Assembly: GCF_963678635.1 (NCBI RefSeq)
Contig: NC_087068.1
Span: 58,823,896-58,887,895, forward strand
DNA: 64,000 bases
Direction of reading: 5' to 3'
From: Symsagittifera roscoffensis
Taxonomy: Eukaryota > Xenacoelomorpha > Acoela > Convolutidae
Shown: one piece after another, positions 44,783 to 57,000 of the stretch
Layout of the letters: each line of letters opens with the position of its first letter
Position numbering within the stretch: position 1 is the stretch's first letter
Notes under the pieces: model-generated
Told to the model about the DNA's origin: nothing
Databases searched by the model: none
The model's input: only the letters and a program-made list of their open reading frames with translations
Position numbers and translations under genes: made by a program

Positions 44783-45082
44783 CTGAAATGGAATTAGATC
44801 CCAGCATGCTGCATTTGTCGTGGGATCAGATTCCAACAATGGGAAATCTATACACAATTGTGAAAGAACTAGATGACATGTTACTGGAAAATAATACTGA
44901 AATTGATCATTGCATGAGCAATATCATGGAATGCATCAATGATATTCCACCAATAGGAAAGCCAATGAACAACCTCTCTGCGAATTCTGCCGAAAGCGGA
45001 GGAGGAAGTCGGAATGCTGGCTGCTCTGCTAAATCATCAGCTTCTCAATATGATTCGTATGAAGCCGCAATTCAAATGCTTG
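44783..45082 (+). CDS. KIAA0825: Host gene exon with start codon
   Basis: Acceptor AG at 44781-44782, ATG at 44788, donor 'G|gttagt' at 45083, ends in phase 1. Encodes 98 residues: the conserved acidic helix, then a Ser/Gly-rich stretch. The start is supported by alignment with the vertebrate N-terminus beginning at the same point. Confidence 0.8.
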
Positions 45083-48000
45083 GTTAGTCTGAGGTTAGGG
45101 TTCCCTATTTTGTCAGGTTAGGGTTCGCAATCATAACAAAAAACCATTTTGTTATTTTTAAGCATTATTCCAATTATCCTTATTTTGTATAAGTGTGTGT
45201 GTGTGCTGCTCCCTTTAAATTAAATATACAGCAAAATTTTTGGTTTGATGGGAACCGGAAATAAACGGTATTTGACCTCCTAGCTTCACGTAGAATAATC
45301 ACAGGCTTGATTTGTAACCCCGAAACGGCAGCGGAAGTTTGTAAAACTGACAATTTAGAGGTTTTGTTAATGATGGCTACTGTCCCTACCACTGAGTTTT
45401 TCCTCAGTAAATGTAATAACTGGAGTACTTGCACTTCGCTCTTTTATTCAATCAACCATCCGGCTTCCGGATGGTTGATTGAGTTTGAATTTATAATAAA
45501 GGAAGCGGGGCTACGTCTTTTACCAGACCGGATTTTTAGCAGACCGACCTTTTAGCAGACCACAATGCAATAAACCACAATGCATTAGGATGATTTGAAA
45601 AGGAAGCGGTTAGAACAAACAAAACTTGGCTGAGAAACCGTGAAATCATTGTCTTTAGCCAGACTAATAGTCGTCATTACATCTGTCAATCAAGTTTGTT
45701 TATTGAGTCTGGTGAAAGGTCCATATTATAACTTTTCGGGTAAAATGTCGTTCTGGTGAAAGGTCGGGCCCCAAAGGAAGCATATGAGGGAGTCCAGGCT
45801 CCAGTTGATGATTCCTGTGAACCAAGTTATTCACGGGAAAAATTTCTAGTACCTGATTGCAATGCCCTTGCTTATCGCAAGGGTAATACGCCAAGAGAAA
45901 AACAGAGAATGGTCAAAACATTTTCGAATTAACAAATTCATCATCAGTTTCTAAAAACATTTCCAACGTTAAACACGTACAATCCTAATAATGTACTCAA
46001 ACCATCATAAATTAATAAATAAATCACCGTAAACATGTAGAAGAAACAAGGATTGCATGCCATACAGCGATGGGACAATGAAACAGTGCTCGATTGTGAT
46101 GGATTTTAGGATTGGGATGCAATCTTGGATTTTAGTGGGGGGACGGCGGTCTTGAGTTTCCAAGTAGTAAAGATAATAGGGACCCGCGTGATGTTGTTCA
46201 ACCGTTTCTTGAGCTGTCGTTATTCTTACCTCTATACTGAGGGGTGAACAGTGTTGACGGACCCTTTTCATTCTCGCGTTCGTCAGCTCGGTTCTCTGTT
46301 TGTCCTAGCAGTTTCACGATAGTGTCATAGACATGGGGTCTTAGAACTCTGGCGGGTATTGGTTCGCCTCCCAAGTCGTCTTGCAGTCCGACTAACTTCA
46401 CCAAAGTTCTCCCAAGTAGGAGTGGCATTGGAAATCCGGTGAACACACCCTTGATTGAGGTTGCGTATGTATCCAGTGGGTGCCACCGCCCTAAAGGAAA
46501 GAATCAAATCAGTGTCAAATGGTTTTTGGTACCAATGGGTGCTGGCATCTGTGCTAGCCAACTGACGAACATATCCAGAAACGGGATGCCATTGTCTCAA
46601 TCTCTCATTGGTGGACTCCAGATTCGGGTGTAGTGTGTTGAGTTGTAACAGGATGTTGTCATTGAAGTCCTGCCGTGCTCATCTCATGATGTTGTCCACA
46701 CAGCGGCAAAAAGTTTTCGCCTTGACAGGGACAGTAGAAGCAACACCCACCCGTCTCTGACAGTCGGTGCAAACCTACTCCTTGCCAGTCTTGTTCTTAA
46801 TGACCTTGAGAGGAATCTCACTGCATTTACGGTGGAATCAGAATTGACACTAACCACACTGTATAGAATAACCCCTCCAAGTCGCCTTCTTCGTACACGT
46901 CGGACGGATGGTCTTGGCTGTCGTCGCTACGGGCTGCTGCTCTGTGGTGACCGCCTGCTGACCATGCGAGGCAATGTCGCCTTCAAACTGCTTCACCAGG
47001 CATGCGCCAGAATGACCGCCATGGCGGCGCCCATCGCCACACCATCTCTTGGATATACCACTTGTCACCACAGATTAAGTACTCGTCTGGAGGACAGCCA
47101 GAGTTGTAAAGTATGTCACAAGCCATTCCGATAGCTTCACCTACCTGAACGTTCGTGTAAAAAGGTTCGTGCAAGGGCAATAATCATCCTGATGACTGCT
47201 TCTGAGATAGCAATTCATTAACTTCTACAGCTTCAAACACTATTGCCTTGCACACAAGCATAGAGGGGGTAGCGGAGTAGTTGACCTCAACCTCCTGCCT
47301 ATCTGGCATAAAGATAACACATCCGCTTAAGACTGCCGTGTCCTGTGGTTCGAATCCGTTGGGACCTGTTTTTGCAAACTTGAGTTTTCGTGCTTTTTTG
47401 GACTATCGTCCGTCTTTTTATTTTTGTCGGCTCAGTTTCACCTGGCTGATTTTTTCGAAGGTTCAGCCTTCTTCTAAGTTGCTGTTAAGCCCATGCTTGA
47501 CGACAGAGCCCGGCTGTTCGATGTCAGTCGGGGCTTGTTTATAAAGCAAACTGGAAATTTTCAGTTAACTGCCCATTTTTGCGTCTTAGTTCACGCAGAA
47601 AGGATTTTTTAAAAGTTCGATTTCTTCATAGCTTTTACAAAGCTCCATGAAAAGTGTTTTTGGCAAAGGTTTTTTCTGGACCTTTTGGGTCTTTTTTGAC
47701 CAGAACGATTTTTTTCAAGTTTTTGATTTTATTTGCTGTTATTGATTTTTGTATCGCAATTCGTGCGAAGCTTAGGTTCGATTCTCTGTACATGTTTCTT
47801 GACATCTGTTAATTTTTTAATCAATGCAATTCGCTATTCGGAAAAAACAATACTGTCGAAGCTCTAGTACAGCTAAGTGAAAACTCAATCCTCGAAAAAA
47901 ATAATTTGGAATGAAGCATATTTCTCAACTTGAAGAAAACTTTTGATACTTTAAATTGTGACATTCTTCTGAACAATAATTTATTTGAGCTTTATGGAAT

Positions 48001-51000
48001 AAGAGGATTTGTACAAGAATGGTTTGAAAGTTTTTTGACTAGCAGATATTAAATTGTTAATATACATGTTAGTAATTCGAATTGGCTGGCCGTATCTTGT
48101 GGCGTGCCTCAAGGATCTGCCATGACCCCTATTTGTTCTTGTGTATGTGAAAGATATGTAAGATACCGTCAATCACCTGAAGTTTACTTTATGTTCATTA
48201 TACAATGTAGCTTGTAAAAGCCAAGAGTTAAATATATTCATAAAAGTTATTAGCAGAATTTGTCAATAATTGACTGCAAATAAGCGCGCTGTAAATAAAG
48301 ATAAGTCGATCTTAATAAGTTTTAAAAGTAAGCCCGGTGCTTCTAGTATCAGTCTTTTCCTAATGAAAATGATATTGGTCCCTCAACCAGGCTCGAGTCC
48401 CCGCAGAACCTTGTTTTTGCACAGGGGTGTGTATGTTGATTCCAAGCTGTTATTCATGATTCATCTGTTAAAGAACAAGTCAAAATTGGGTAGATAAGTC
48501 GATTATTCCTAAAATAAGAAGTTTTAATCCCAATGGAATCCTTATCAAATTTTCTTTCAGTATCATTCAATCTATTATTACACTTGCGACAATTAGACTT
48601 CTTTCCCGTAAACAATTTTTATGAGAACTTGCACTTGCTTCAATATTAAATCTTAATAATTTCCAGGTTCGTTTCCACTTGGCCTGGAGGTAACGAAGTT
48701 TTGAGGCTCGAGTCCCCGCAGAACCTTGTTTTTTTCCTTATGTAGGAAATTGAAAATTTTTCTATTTAAAATTGAATTGTAAGAGTTTCGTTTGTCTGCG
48801 CAATTTTTGTTGACTTAGGTGCTACATCACGGATTTTTCTTGTGGTGTTAGCAAAAATCATTGTAATGGCATTTTTTTTCTTGGCAATTTCAGTTGGACT
48901 TTAAATTTTTAAAAAGTTTAACAAAAAATGAAAGGTTGTTGGTTTTTTATAATAGATTTTTTTTGAAAAAAAAACAGTTTTTATGAAACTGTATGGAGTT
49001 GGGGGTTCTTATTGAATTTTGTTTTTTTGAGACGCTTTGAGCTTTGAGACGATTTGAAGACTTGGATTTTTAGTTTTTGCAAAAATTTTTAGTTTTTCTC
49101 AAAACTACTTTTTCGGTTTTCAAACAACGGTATTAATGAAAAGACCACCCATTGCATTTGCCGCCTTTGAAAGCATGTCTGCAGCTTGTAAAAGTGTGTC
49201 TGCATAATTCTCTGGTCATTTTTTTACATGAACTTTTTTGGGGAAAATTCCTTTGGCGGAATGTTTGACCCTTATTTTAGTTTTCTCCGAAATCACCCTC
49301 CCAAATCTAAGATTTTGTTTTCCAATCAACGGTTTTGTGGGAAGCTCCCCTCTGCGTGACCGGCTCCGCCCAAAGATTTTTACACAAGAGTAGTGGTCGT
49401 CGAAAAAGTCAAATTTTGATTTTTTGACCGTTTCAACTTATTGACTTTTCTCGAACTAAACTTATCTCCGAAATCTGAGATTTCTGGTTCAAATGTAGGA
49501 ATTTTCCTGGCATAGATGACAAACCCATTTTTTTTACTCAAAAGTTGATGGACCTGGGAAAACTTAATCTTTGGTTTTATTTTCGGTGAAACTTTGACTT
49601 TTCTTGAAGACTACTCTTCCAAATAATTTCGTATCCTGTGTTGTATCGCAGATGGTTTGAAACTGCGCCTTGCGTCTGTAAAAATTTGATCTGTTTGTGT
49701 TTGGTTGGACTTGCTACACAAATTTGGTTCCATTTTTTATGAAGCAGAAGAAATAAGTCTGAGTGGTTTAATACAAACAAAAGCGGAAACACTAGGAATT
49801 TTATATATACTAACCAAATATTGACAGTGCTTGAGCTATTTGCTTATCCTTTTGAAATTATTGTTAAGATCTTTGCTAAGAGTTTTTTTCGTAAATAAGC
49901 CAAGAGCAATTGAACAAGAGGTTCAGCATAGGCCACTTTCAGTAAAGGTAAGTTAAAGGGAAATTCAATTACAAGTAGAGTATACAAGTTGATAATCTAT
50001 TTAGCGAAAATCGTAATTTTCCTAAAGTTTTGTTGAGATTGAAATAGGATGCGATTAGTTGCTTAGCGAATCAAATAAGAATCGAGGCACACTCGGCGCT
50101 TTTTCTTTTGAAAAACTCGTTCAGTATACCGAAACTGACATTTCTGCTCCGCACGTCACCGTGCTTCATGCACCCCGACATACTCTCCAACTATGATTCC
50201 ATTCTGACCTCAACACTAGAAAAAATCACCAATGTTCAACTTACAGATTCCTCTCGCATCCAAGCCTGCCTGCCTGTTAAAATGGGTGGCCTGGGTCTGC
50301 CATCTGCGTCATTGCTTCCGACTTCCTGTTTTCTATCCTCCGCGAGCTCTTGCGCTGCTTTGTCAGACCAAATCTCCACTTGTACTGGACCAACAGGCGA
50401 CGAAAAAACTGCTCTGGAACTCTGGGGTGATACAGCACAAGCACTTCCACCAACTAATAGAAGCACTCAAAAGAATTGGACTTGGCCAGTATTCGAGAAC
50501 CTAAAAACCTCGATGCTTGTGAACTGCTCAAAGACAGACCACAATAGAATAGAAGCTTAATCTGGAAAGATGGCGGGAAGCTGGCTGCAGGCTCTGCCAT
50601 CATCCAACTTGGGCTTGAAACTCACAGATATCCAACTCCGCATCAGTGTGGCACTGCAGTTGGGCGGCAAAGTGTGCGAACCCCACCAATGCCGATGCGG
50701 TAAAGAAGTCTCTGAAGACGGCCACCATGGTTTGGCGTGCAAAATGAGCGCCGGCCGTCATACTCGCCACCCGTTGTTGAATGACATAGTGAAGAGGGAT
50801 CTTGCCAGTGCCAACATACACTCGGTATTAGAACCCCATGGACTTTGCCGCGCAGATCGGAAAAGGCCAGATGGGCTCACGTCTACACCTTGGTCCAGAG
50901 GCCAACCAATGGCATGGGATGCCACGGTCGTGGACGCATTGTGCAGCAGTAGAATTGACTCATTCGAGCCCCTGAAAGCAGCGACTACAGCAGAAGAGAC

Positions 51001-54000
51001 GAAAAGAATGAAATACACTGAAATCATCAACAGAGGCTACTTGTTTCAGCCTGTCGCATTCGAAGTACAAGGAGGCGCAGGACCAGACACCAAAGGTTTT
51101 CTTTCTAAGCTCGGCAAGCTGATTCAAGATTCCACCAACGAAGCCCGTGCATCTGCCTTCCTTAGACAAAGAATATCAGTTTTCATACAGATGTCTAACG
51201 CAGCATGTGTCATCGGAACTCTACGCCCTCAAGCTTCTCTCGATGAAGTTTTTATGATCCTCTAATTCTATGTCACCATGTATCTCACTTTCTGCGATTT
51301 TCTTATCTTGCCATTGCCAACTTACAGCCTTTTTATCAGATAGATTTCCCATGTGGTGCTCTCTTTCACTCCCGGTGCTATCTTGGTTTCATGCTTCAAT
51401 TGTTGTTTTGCTATTTGAAATAATTTTTTTTTATTTGGTAATAAGATACACATTAGTCTTGAAAGTCTTGTTAGTGCGTACTATTTTTCTTCTTGAGGTG
51501 GCCAATACTTCCATTTCAATAATGAATAAAATGAGTTTTTGTAAGTGTTTTGTATGCGTGTTGTATGCCTTGACAAGTAAATTAAGTATTGTTTTAATGA
51601 TTTTGAAAGTTTGAACGTATGTTTTAATGCTACCCTGCTGAAAAAATAGTTTGTTTTGATTATTAAAAAAATATATATTTCAAAATCTTTAAATTTGTTG
51701 AAATTAATTCTTTTGTCTTGTTCATCACTTTTTTTCTGAAATGCATGCTAATTGTCGGAAAGTTTGCTCGAAGTAAGCAATGAGAGGATGCGCTCTAGAA
51801 GCTTGTAGCTGAAAAGAAATGAAATGGAAAAAACTGCAAAAATGCATTTTTTGTGTTTTTTCTTGTCCTTATTCTCACGAGGGTACAGAGATTCTATCAA
51901 AATGAAGAACTTTCGTTGGCACGCAGCTTTCATGGTTCAGAATTGTAAACTTCGTTTAAATACTTTGTTATTAAATCCATTATTTTTTTAAGTTTTATTT
52001 TTGAGTAATACAAGCATAATATTTGTTTGCAAATTTAGAGGAATATCTTCTTCTAATAATAATAGAACTTTTTTCGAATAAATTCTCAATTTGTAGAGCC
52101 AATGAAACCTAAGCGCAGCCTTATTCAAGTATCTGATTATCAGTTCAATCTTTTTGAGTTTCTTTCAACTCCTGTTTTTTCTTTGCATGTGTTAATTTTG
52201 TGTTCAATTTCTCAACCTGATTGACTTAATTCTCAACCATCTCGACTTAATTTATTTTCCTTCGCGTTTTACTTTCCTCCTTTCCCCCTAATTTATGAAA
52301 TTCCAAGAGTTTTTGTCTGGTTGAAATGACGAAAGTTAGTGTAGTAATTTCGGTTACCGTGATAATTTCTGACCTGTTTTTATCTTCACACTCAAGGGCG
52401 GTGAAAGGTAAATTTCTCGATAATGGGTGGGTATATGCATATTTTAATAAATTACGCTTCTTTATAAGATGTCAGAAGTTCTTTCCTTGTTTTAAGTTTC
52501 TGCCGATGTACTCGAGAAGAACGCTTGTTTTGTGCCAAGCCAAGAAGACGTGACTCGGGTGTTGCAGCACATCTTGGATGCAATTAATAGACATAACTTG
52601 ACACCTGGACAATCCGGAAGCGCATCGTCTGCCGTAGTTGCGGAATGCGAACAGCAAATGTTTCTCAGTTTAATTAAGTTGTCAACGCATGAAGGGTTTT
52701 GCTTGCCGTTCAAACCTCAGAATTCATCGTCTGTGTCAGCCCAGGGTTAGTTATACTATACTGTTCATGTCTTTCGATCAGATGTTGAAGAGATGATGAC
52801 GATGATGTGCAACATAAATGTTTAACGATCTGTAACGATAATGTCAGGGTCGATAAACACAAGAAGTTCAAGTTCGGCCAGTATCCATGTCCTGTTTTTC
52901 GTGGAGGACTCCACTGGTTCTTTATCAAATCAAAAAGATGCGAGATATTTTATTTCAAGCCATGGTAACAAGGTTAAGTGTTGATGTTAGAGGCTGTTTA
53001 ACATAATAATTTCATTCATGTATTTAGACCCTACAGTGTCATCACTTATGGACACGGAAGAGAAATACAATGCTGTTTTGTGGCAGCAAATCTGCAAAAA
53101 GTTTGAATCTTCCTTCATCAGTTTCTTACAAACGTTGCCAGTTGCGAACAGCTCACCTATCAAAAACCAGCTTCAGAAACGACACTTTCTACTAGAAGCG
53201 CTTTGTACCCTTCTTCCTGTGAATCATGTTTGGTCAAAATATTGCGCAATCCGAATGCAAGACCTACATAAGCTGACGTCACAGGTTTTGCATTTTCAAC
53301 TTGGTCCACGAAGTAAAGTGAACTTCACCAACTTGAATGACGAAGATCAAATAGGCAGTCCACGTTTTGCTGCTGGGCTGCAGGGAAGTGTCGGAACTGC
53401 AGGTCATGAAATGCAGATGACCAATTTCAACCAGTTTGTCAAACTACTGCCTACGTTTTACAACAAAGTTAAAGTAAGTGGAATCATTCGGAAAGTAAAC
53501 ACTAAAACCTCATTAAACACGAAGATGTCCGTTAATGGAGATGAAACTACTGACAATTAGTTTTGAAATTCAAGTGTTCTCAGCAAAGCTGTTTTTAGCT
53601 GATGGTGGAGGAAGACGAGTTTGTTGTTCTGAGTGATATCTTCGGATCCAAAGTGTCTGTCAGCGAGGTGTATGCACAGATATATCTGCCCTTCATCGAA
53701 ACTCTTCTCAGCAAAATCTCAGAGCGAGTCCAATCCAATTTGCTCCAGCAGCAGTACCAGAAACAGGTGAATGTGGAAAATATTGCGAGTTTGGATGAAA
53801 AGAAGAGGTCTTCATCCAAGCAGCGAAAAAGCGGAACTGCAATCGTGGGTGCCAAAAGAAAGGACGAAGATCAGTCTGCGTCAAACAGGTTTTGTGAACT
53901 AGTGAACATGCAGCGTTATTCATTAGGAACATGCCGACCTGCGTGAAAATTAGAAAAATATAAAAAACTGGAAGGGTAATCAAAAGAAGTTATCAAAAAA

Positions 54001-57000
54001 ATGGATGCCAGGCCTAAAGTTTCTTGGAATGCGTATGTAAAACGACTTGTCTTTTCTGTTTTTGTTTCTGCTCACAGGATTAGAAATAGAAAGTTTTTTC
54101 TGTTAGATCAAATGTAAGTTACTTTTTGGACGTTTGTTTTGTTGACTGTGTCCCATTTCAGATCTCAGCAAACGCAAACTCAGAGTGCATTTAGTGAGTT
54201 CACTAGCTTCATGGATACTTCGCCATTGAATGAAGATCAGTTGCAGACTGCCCACGTACCAACCTTAACTATGGAAGAGCTGAAGCAAATAGGCGAAGTA
54301 ATTAAGCTATCAGTTGTATTCGAAGACTATCTGTCAGATCGTGTTATGCAGCTGAAACTGGATAGTGTAACGGATAAACATGAACAGAGTCCAAAAATGG
54401 TGAAGAGTGTCTTGAAGAACAGGAATCCTGAGAGTCCGGCGACCTCATCAACCGGAGTGGTAGTTTCAGGAACTGCAGATACAGTGGGCTCTGGAGGACA
54501 AGGCAGTTCGAGTTCAACTGGAGTTGAGAACTTGTATATGCCTGGTCAGTTTTCAGTCGCCGATACCATGAGTGTCCAAGTTGACACTGAAGCCGTTACA
54601 AAGTATGCGTACTCTCAACCCCAAGGTGAGATGCAATTTTATCGTGAAGGTCCATTGATTTCTGATGATTGAACTCATCATGATGCCTTGCCTCGTGATG
54701 TGGGCTCATTTTCACATACTCATATCTAAATACCCTTGATAAGAAAAATAGCCTAATGCTCACAGCACAGAATGCAACACAGAGGTTTGGATCACAAAAT
54801 TCATAGAAAAACAAACACGAATAAGATGAAGAGGTACTAATTTTTTATGCTTGTGACCTTGATTTTTAAAACTATTTTGAATTTTAATGCTGGAGTTTTC
54901 TTTTTTGCAATAAATTATCAGGTTTTTTACGGATGCATGATTTCTTATATTTTTTTTTGTGCGTGAAACTAGTTTAAGTTATAATTAGTTAGGTGTTTTG
55001 TAAGTTTGAGCAATTTTATTTGAAATTGATTGAATTAACGGTTTAACGTATTGCTTCAATATGTTTAAAAAAATTGTAATTTACCTGTTTTTTTCCCTTT
55101 GTTTTGTCTACAAAGGAATGTGGCGGAAGGTTCTGCACGAGATCATGGAGTGTGGTTCTTTCTGGCTGAGTTTCATGGAAAAAAAACTTTTCGCGTTTTT
55201 TATTTCTTTTGTGTGCGTTTTTTGTTTTGTGATAAATCTCTCTTACCGTTGCAAATAAATTTTCTAATTGATATTTTTTGATGAAATTGGGTCATTTTCA
55301 TACGTTTTCGGAGTTTTTTTCTGATTTTCGGCAAGTTTTTTTGTGGCAATTGTTCGTAATTTTTGCATTCATGTTTTACACAAGCAATGCTTGTGTTATT
55401 GTATGAACTATCTTTTTTTCCGACCTAAGTCGGAAATATTTTTGAGACGCCTATATTGTTGCGATAAAATAAGTTCATTTTGAAAGTGTTCATTTTGATC
55501 AATAACCAACTACTAAGTATAGCCAATGCTAAGGATTTTAACAAAGACTATTGTTGTTGTTCCTACTTTCGTAACGGAATATTTGTGCTCAGGGTGGCTT
55601 TTTTTCTTCAGACAAATTTCGACTTTTAACCTAGCCGTTTTTGATGGAATTTTTTATATCATTCAAAAGGTATTGTTATCCTGAGCTTTATTTTGAAAGA
55701 TTTTCTGCCTGTGATCTTTTTTCGTAAAGATATGGGGGTTTAAAAATTGCGATTTGGGCCAATTAACGCTCGATATGTTTCGCGCTATTTACGCGTAAGC
55801 GCAGATAAAATCCGTCATAGAAATCGTTCCAAAATGGTTGAAGGAAGCTTATTTGCCATTATAGGAGCGATTTGTTACTAGGAGCGAAATTTATTACTTT
55901 TTACTTCATATTGACTTGTACTGCTAATGCCTCATAATTGGCGTACGTCAGGTGAGAAATTTTGTAGACGCAAAGTTATACTCGTTCAGTTTTTCCCAGT
56001 AGCGTTATTGGTCATATTTTTGCTTGTGTATGCGAAGTGCAACTTCGCCTCTGTGTTGAAATTTGTTCTTCGTTTTTGTTTTGCTTTTTGGTCTTATACT
56101 ATAGCAATTAGCGGATTGGGCCTTTCACCCTCGATAGGGTGGATATGCAGATTGTTTGGTTGCAAAATTTTATGAACAGTTTTCGAGTACATTTAGGATT
56201 TTTTGTGTCTCAATCTTTGATCGAATTGTTTTCTTATCATTTTCATTTCGTCTATTGGTTATCAGAAAGAAATGGATAGAGAAATGGATAAAGTAGTCCA
56301 AATCCTCTTTTTGTTTTGAAGGTTATTGATTTTCAAGTTTGAGACACATTATCTTTTGAATTTTGGAGCTTTATTGTGTATCGCAAGTGGTGCGAATCTC
56401 AGCTTCGCCTCTGTGTTATAAATTTTCTTGCATTTTAGAGCACATTTTTGTAAGTGTCCACCATTTTGGCGTCCCTTCTATGTTAATATAAGTAGAAATA
56501 AAATTATAGCTAGCCTAATTGTGGCCGTGAAAAGATACAATTGATACGTTTTAACTTTATTTTTTTCGGAAAAACGAAATAACATACCATTTTCTGAAAA
56601 TTGGATTCATTTTCCGAAATTTTTCATTGCAGCTCGAGACCCCTTGTATCTTTTTGCGATTTAATGATTAAAAACACCTGAATGCTAAGTTCTCGACGCA
56701 TTCAGTGGTCGGACAAAACTTTTTTTCCCATCATTAAAAGTGACTAAGAACTTTATCTCGAGGTGTTTTTTTTCATGTTTTTCTTTTGCAAAATAAAGTA
56801 CCACAGATATTCATCAGAAAGGATTCAGTGATATTTCGTATTAAAGTTCTTTTCATTCTAACGACAAAAAATTTTATCATAAATATCTCAATTCCGGTTT
56901 AAAATTTTACTTTCTAGCTTAACTTCGAGAATCTAGGTTTTATCATTTTGTATTTAAGCCGCAAAAATTTAATTAAACTCCTGAAAAACGTGTTTTTGAA

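Noticed and set aside
45093-45130. Telomere-like 'ttaggg' motifs
   Set aside because: Only two motifs in imperfect context just after an exon; no array.
55061-55281. Small membrane protein gene
   Set aside because: Hydrophobicity comes from T-rich codons in an intron; two overlapping frames look equally 'hydrophobic', with no homology or splice support.
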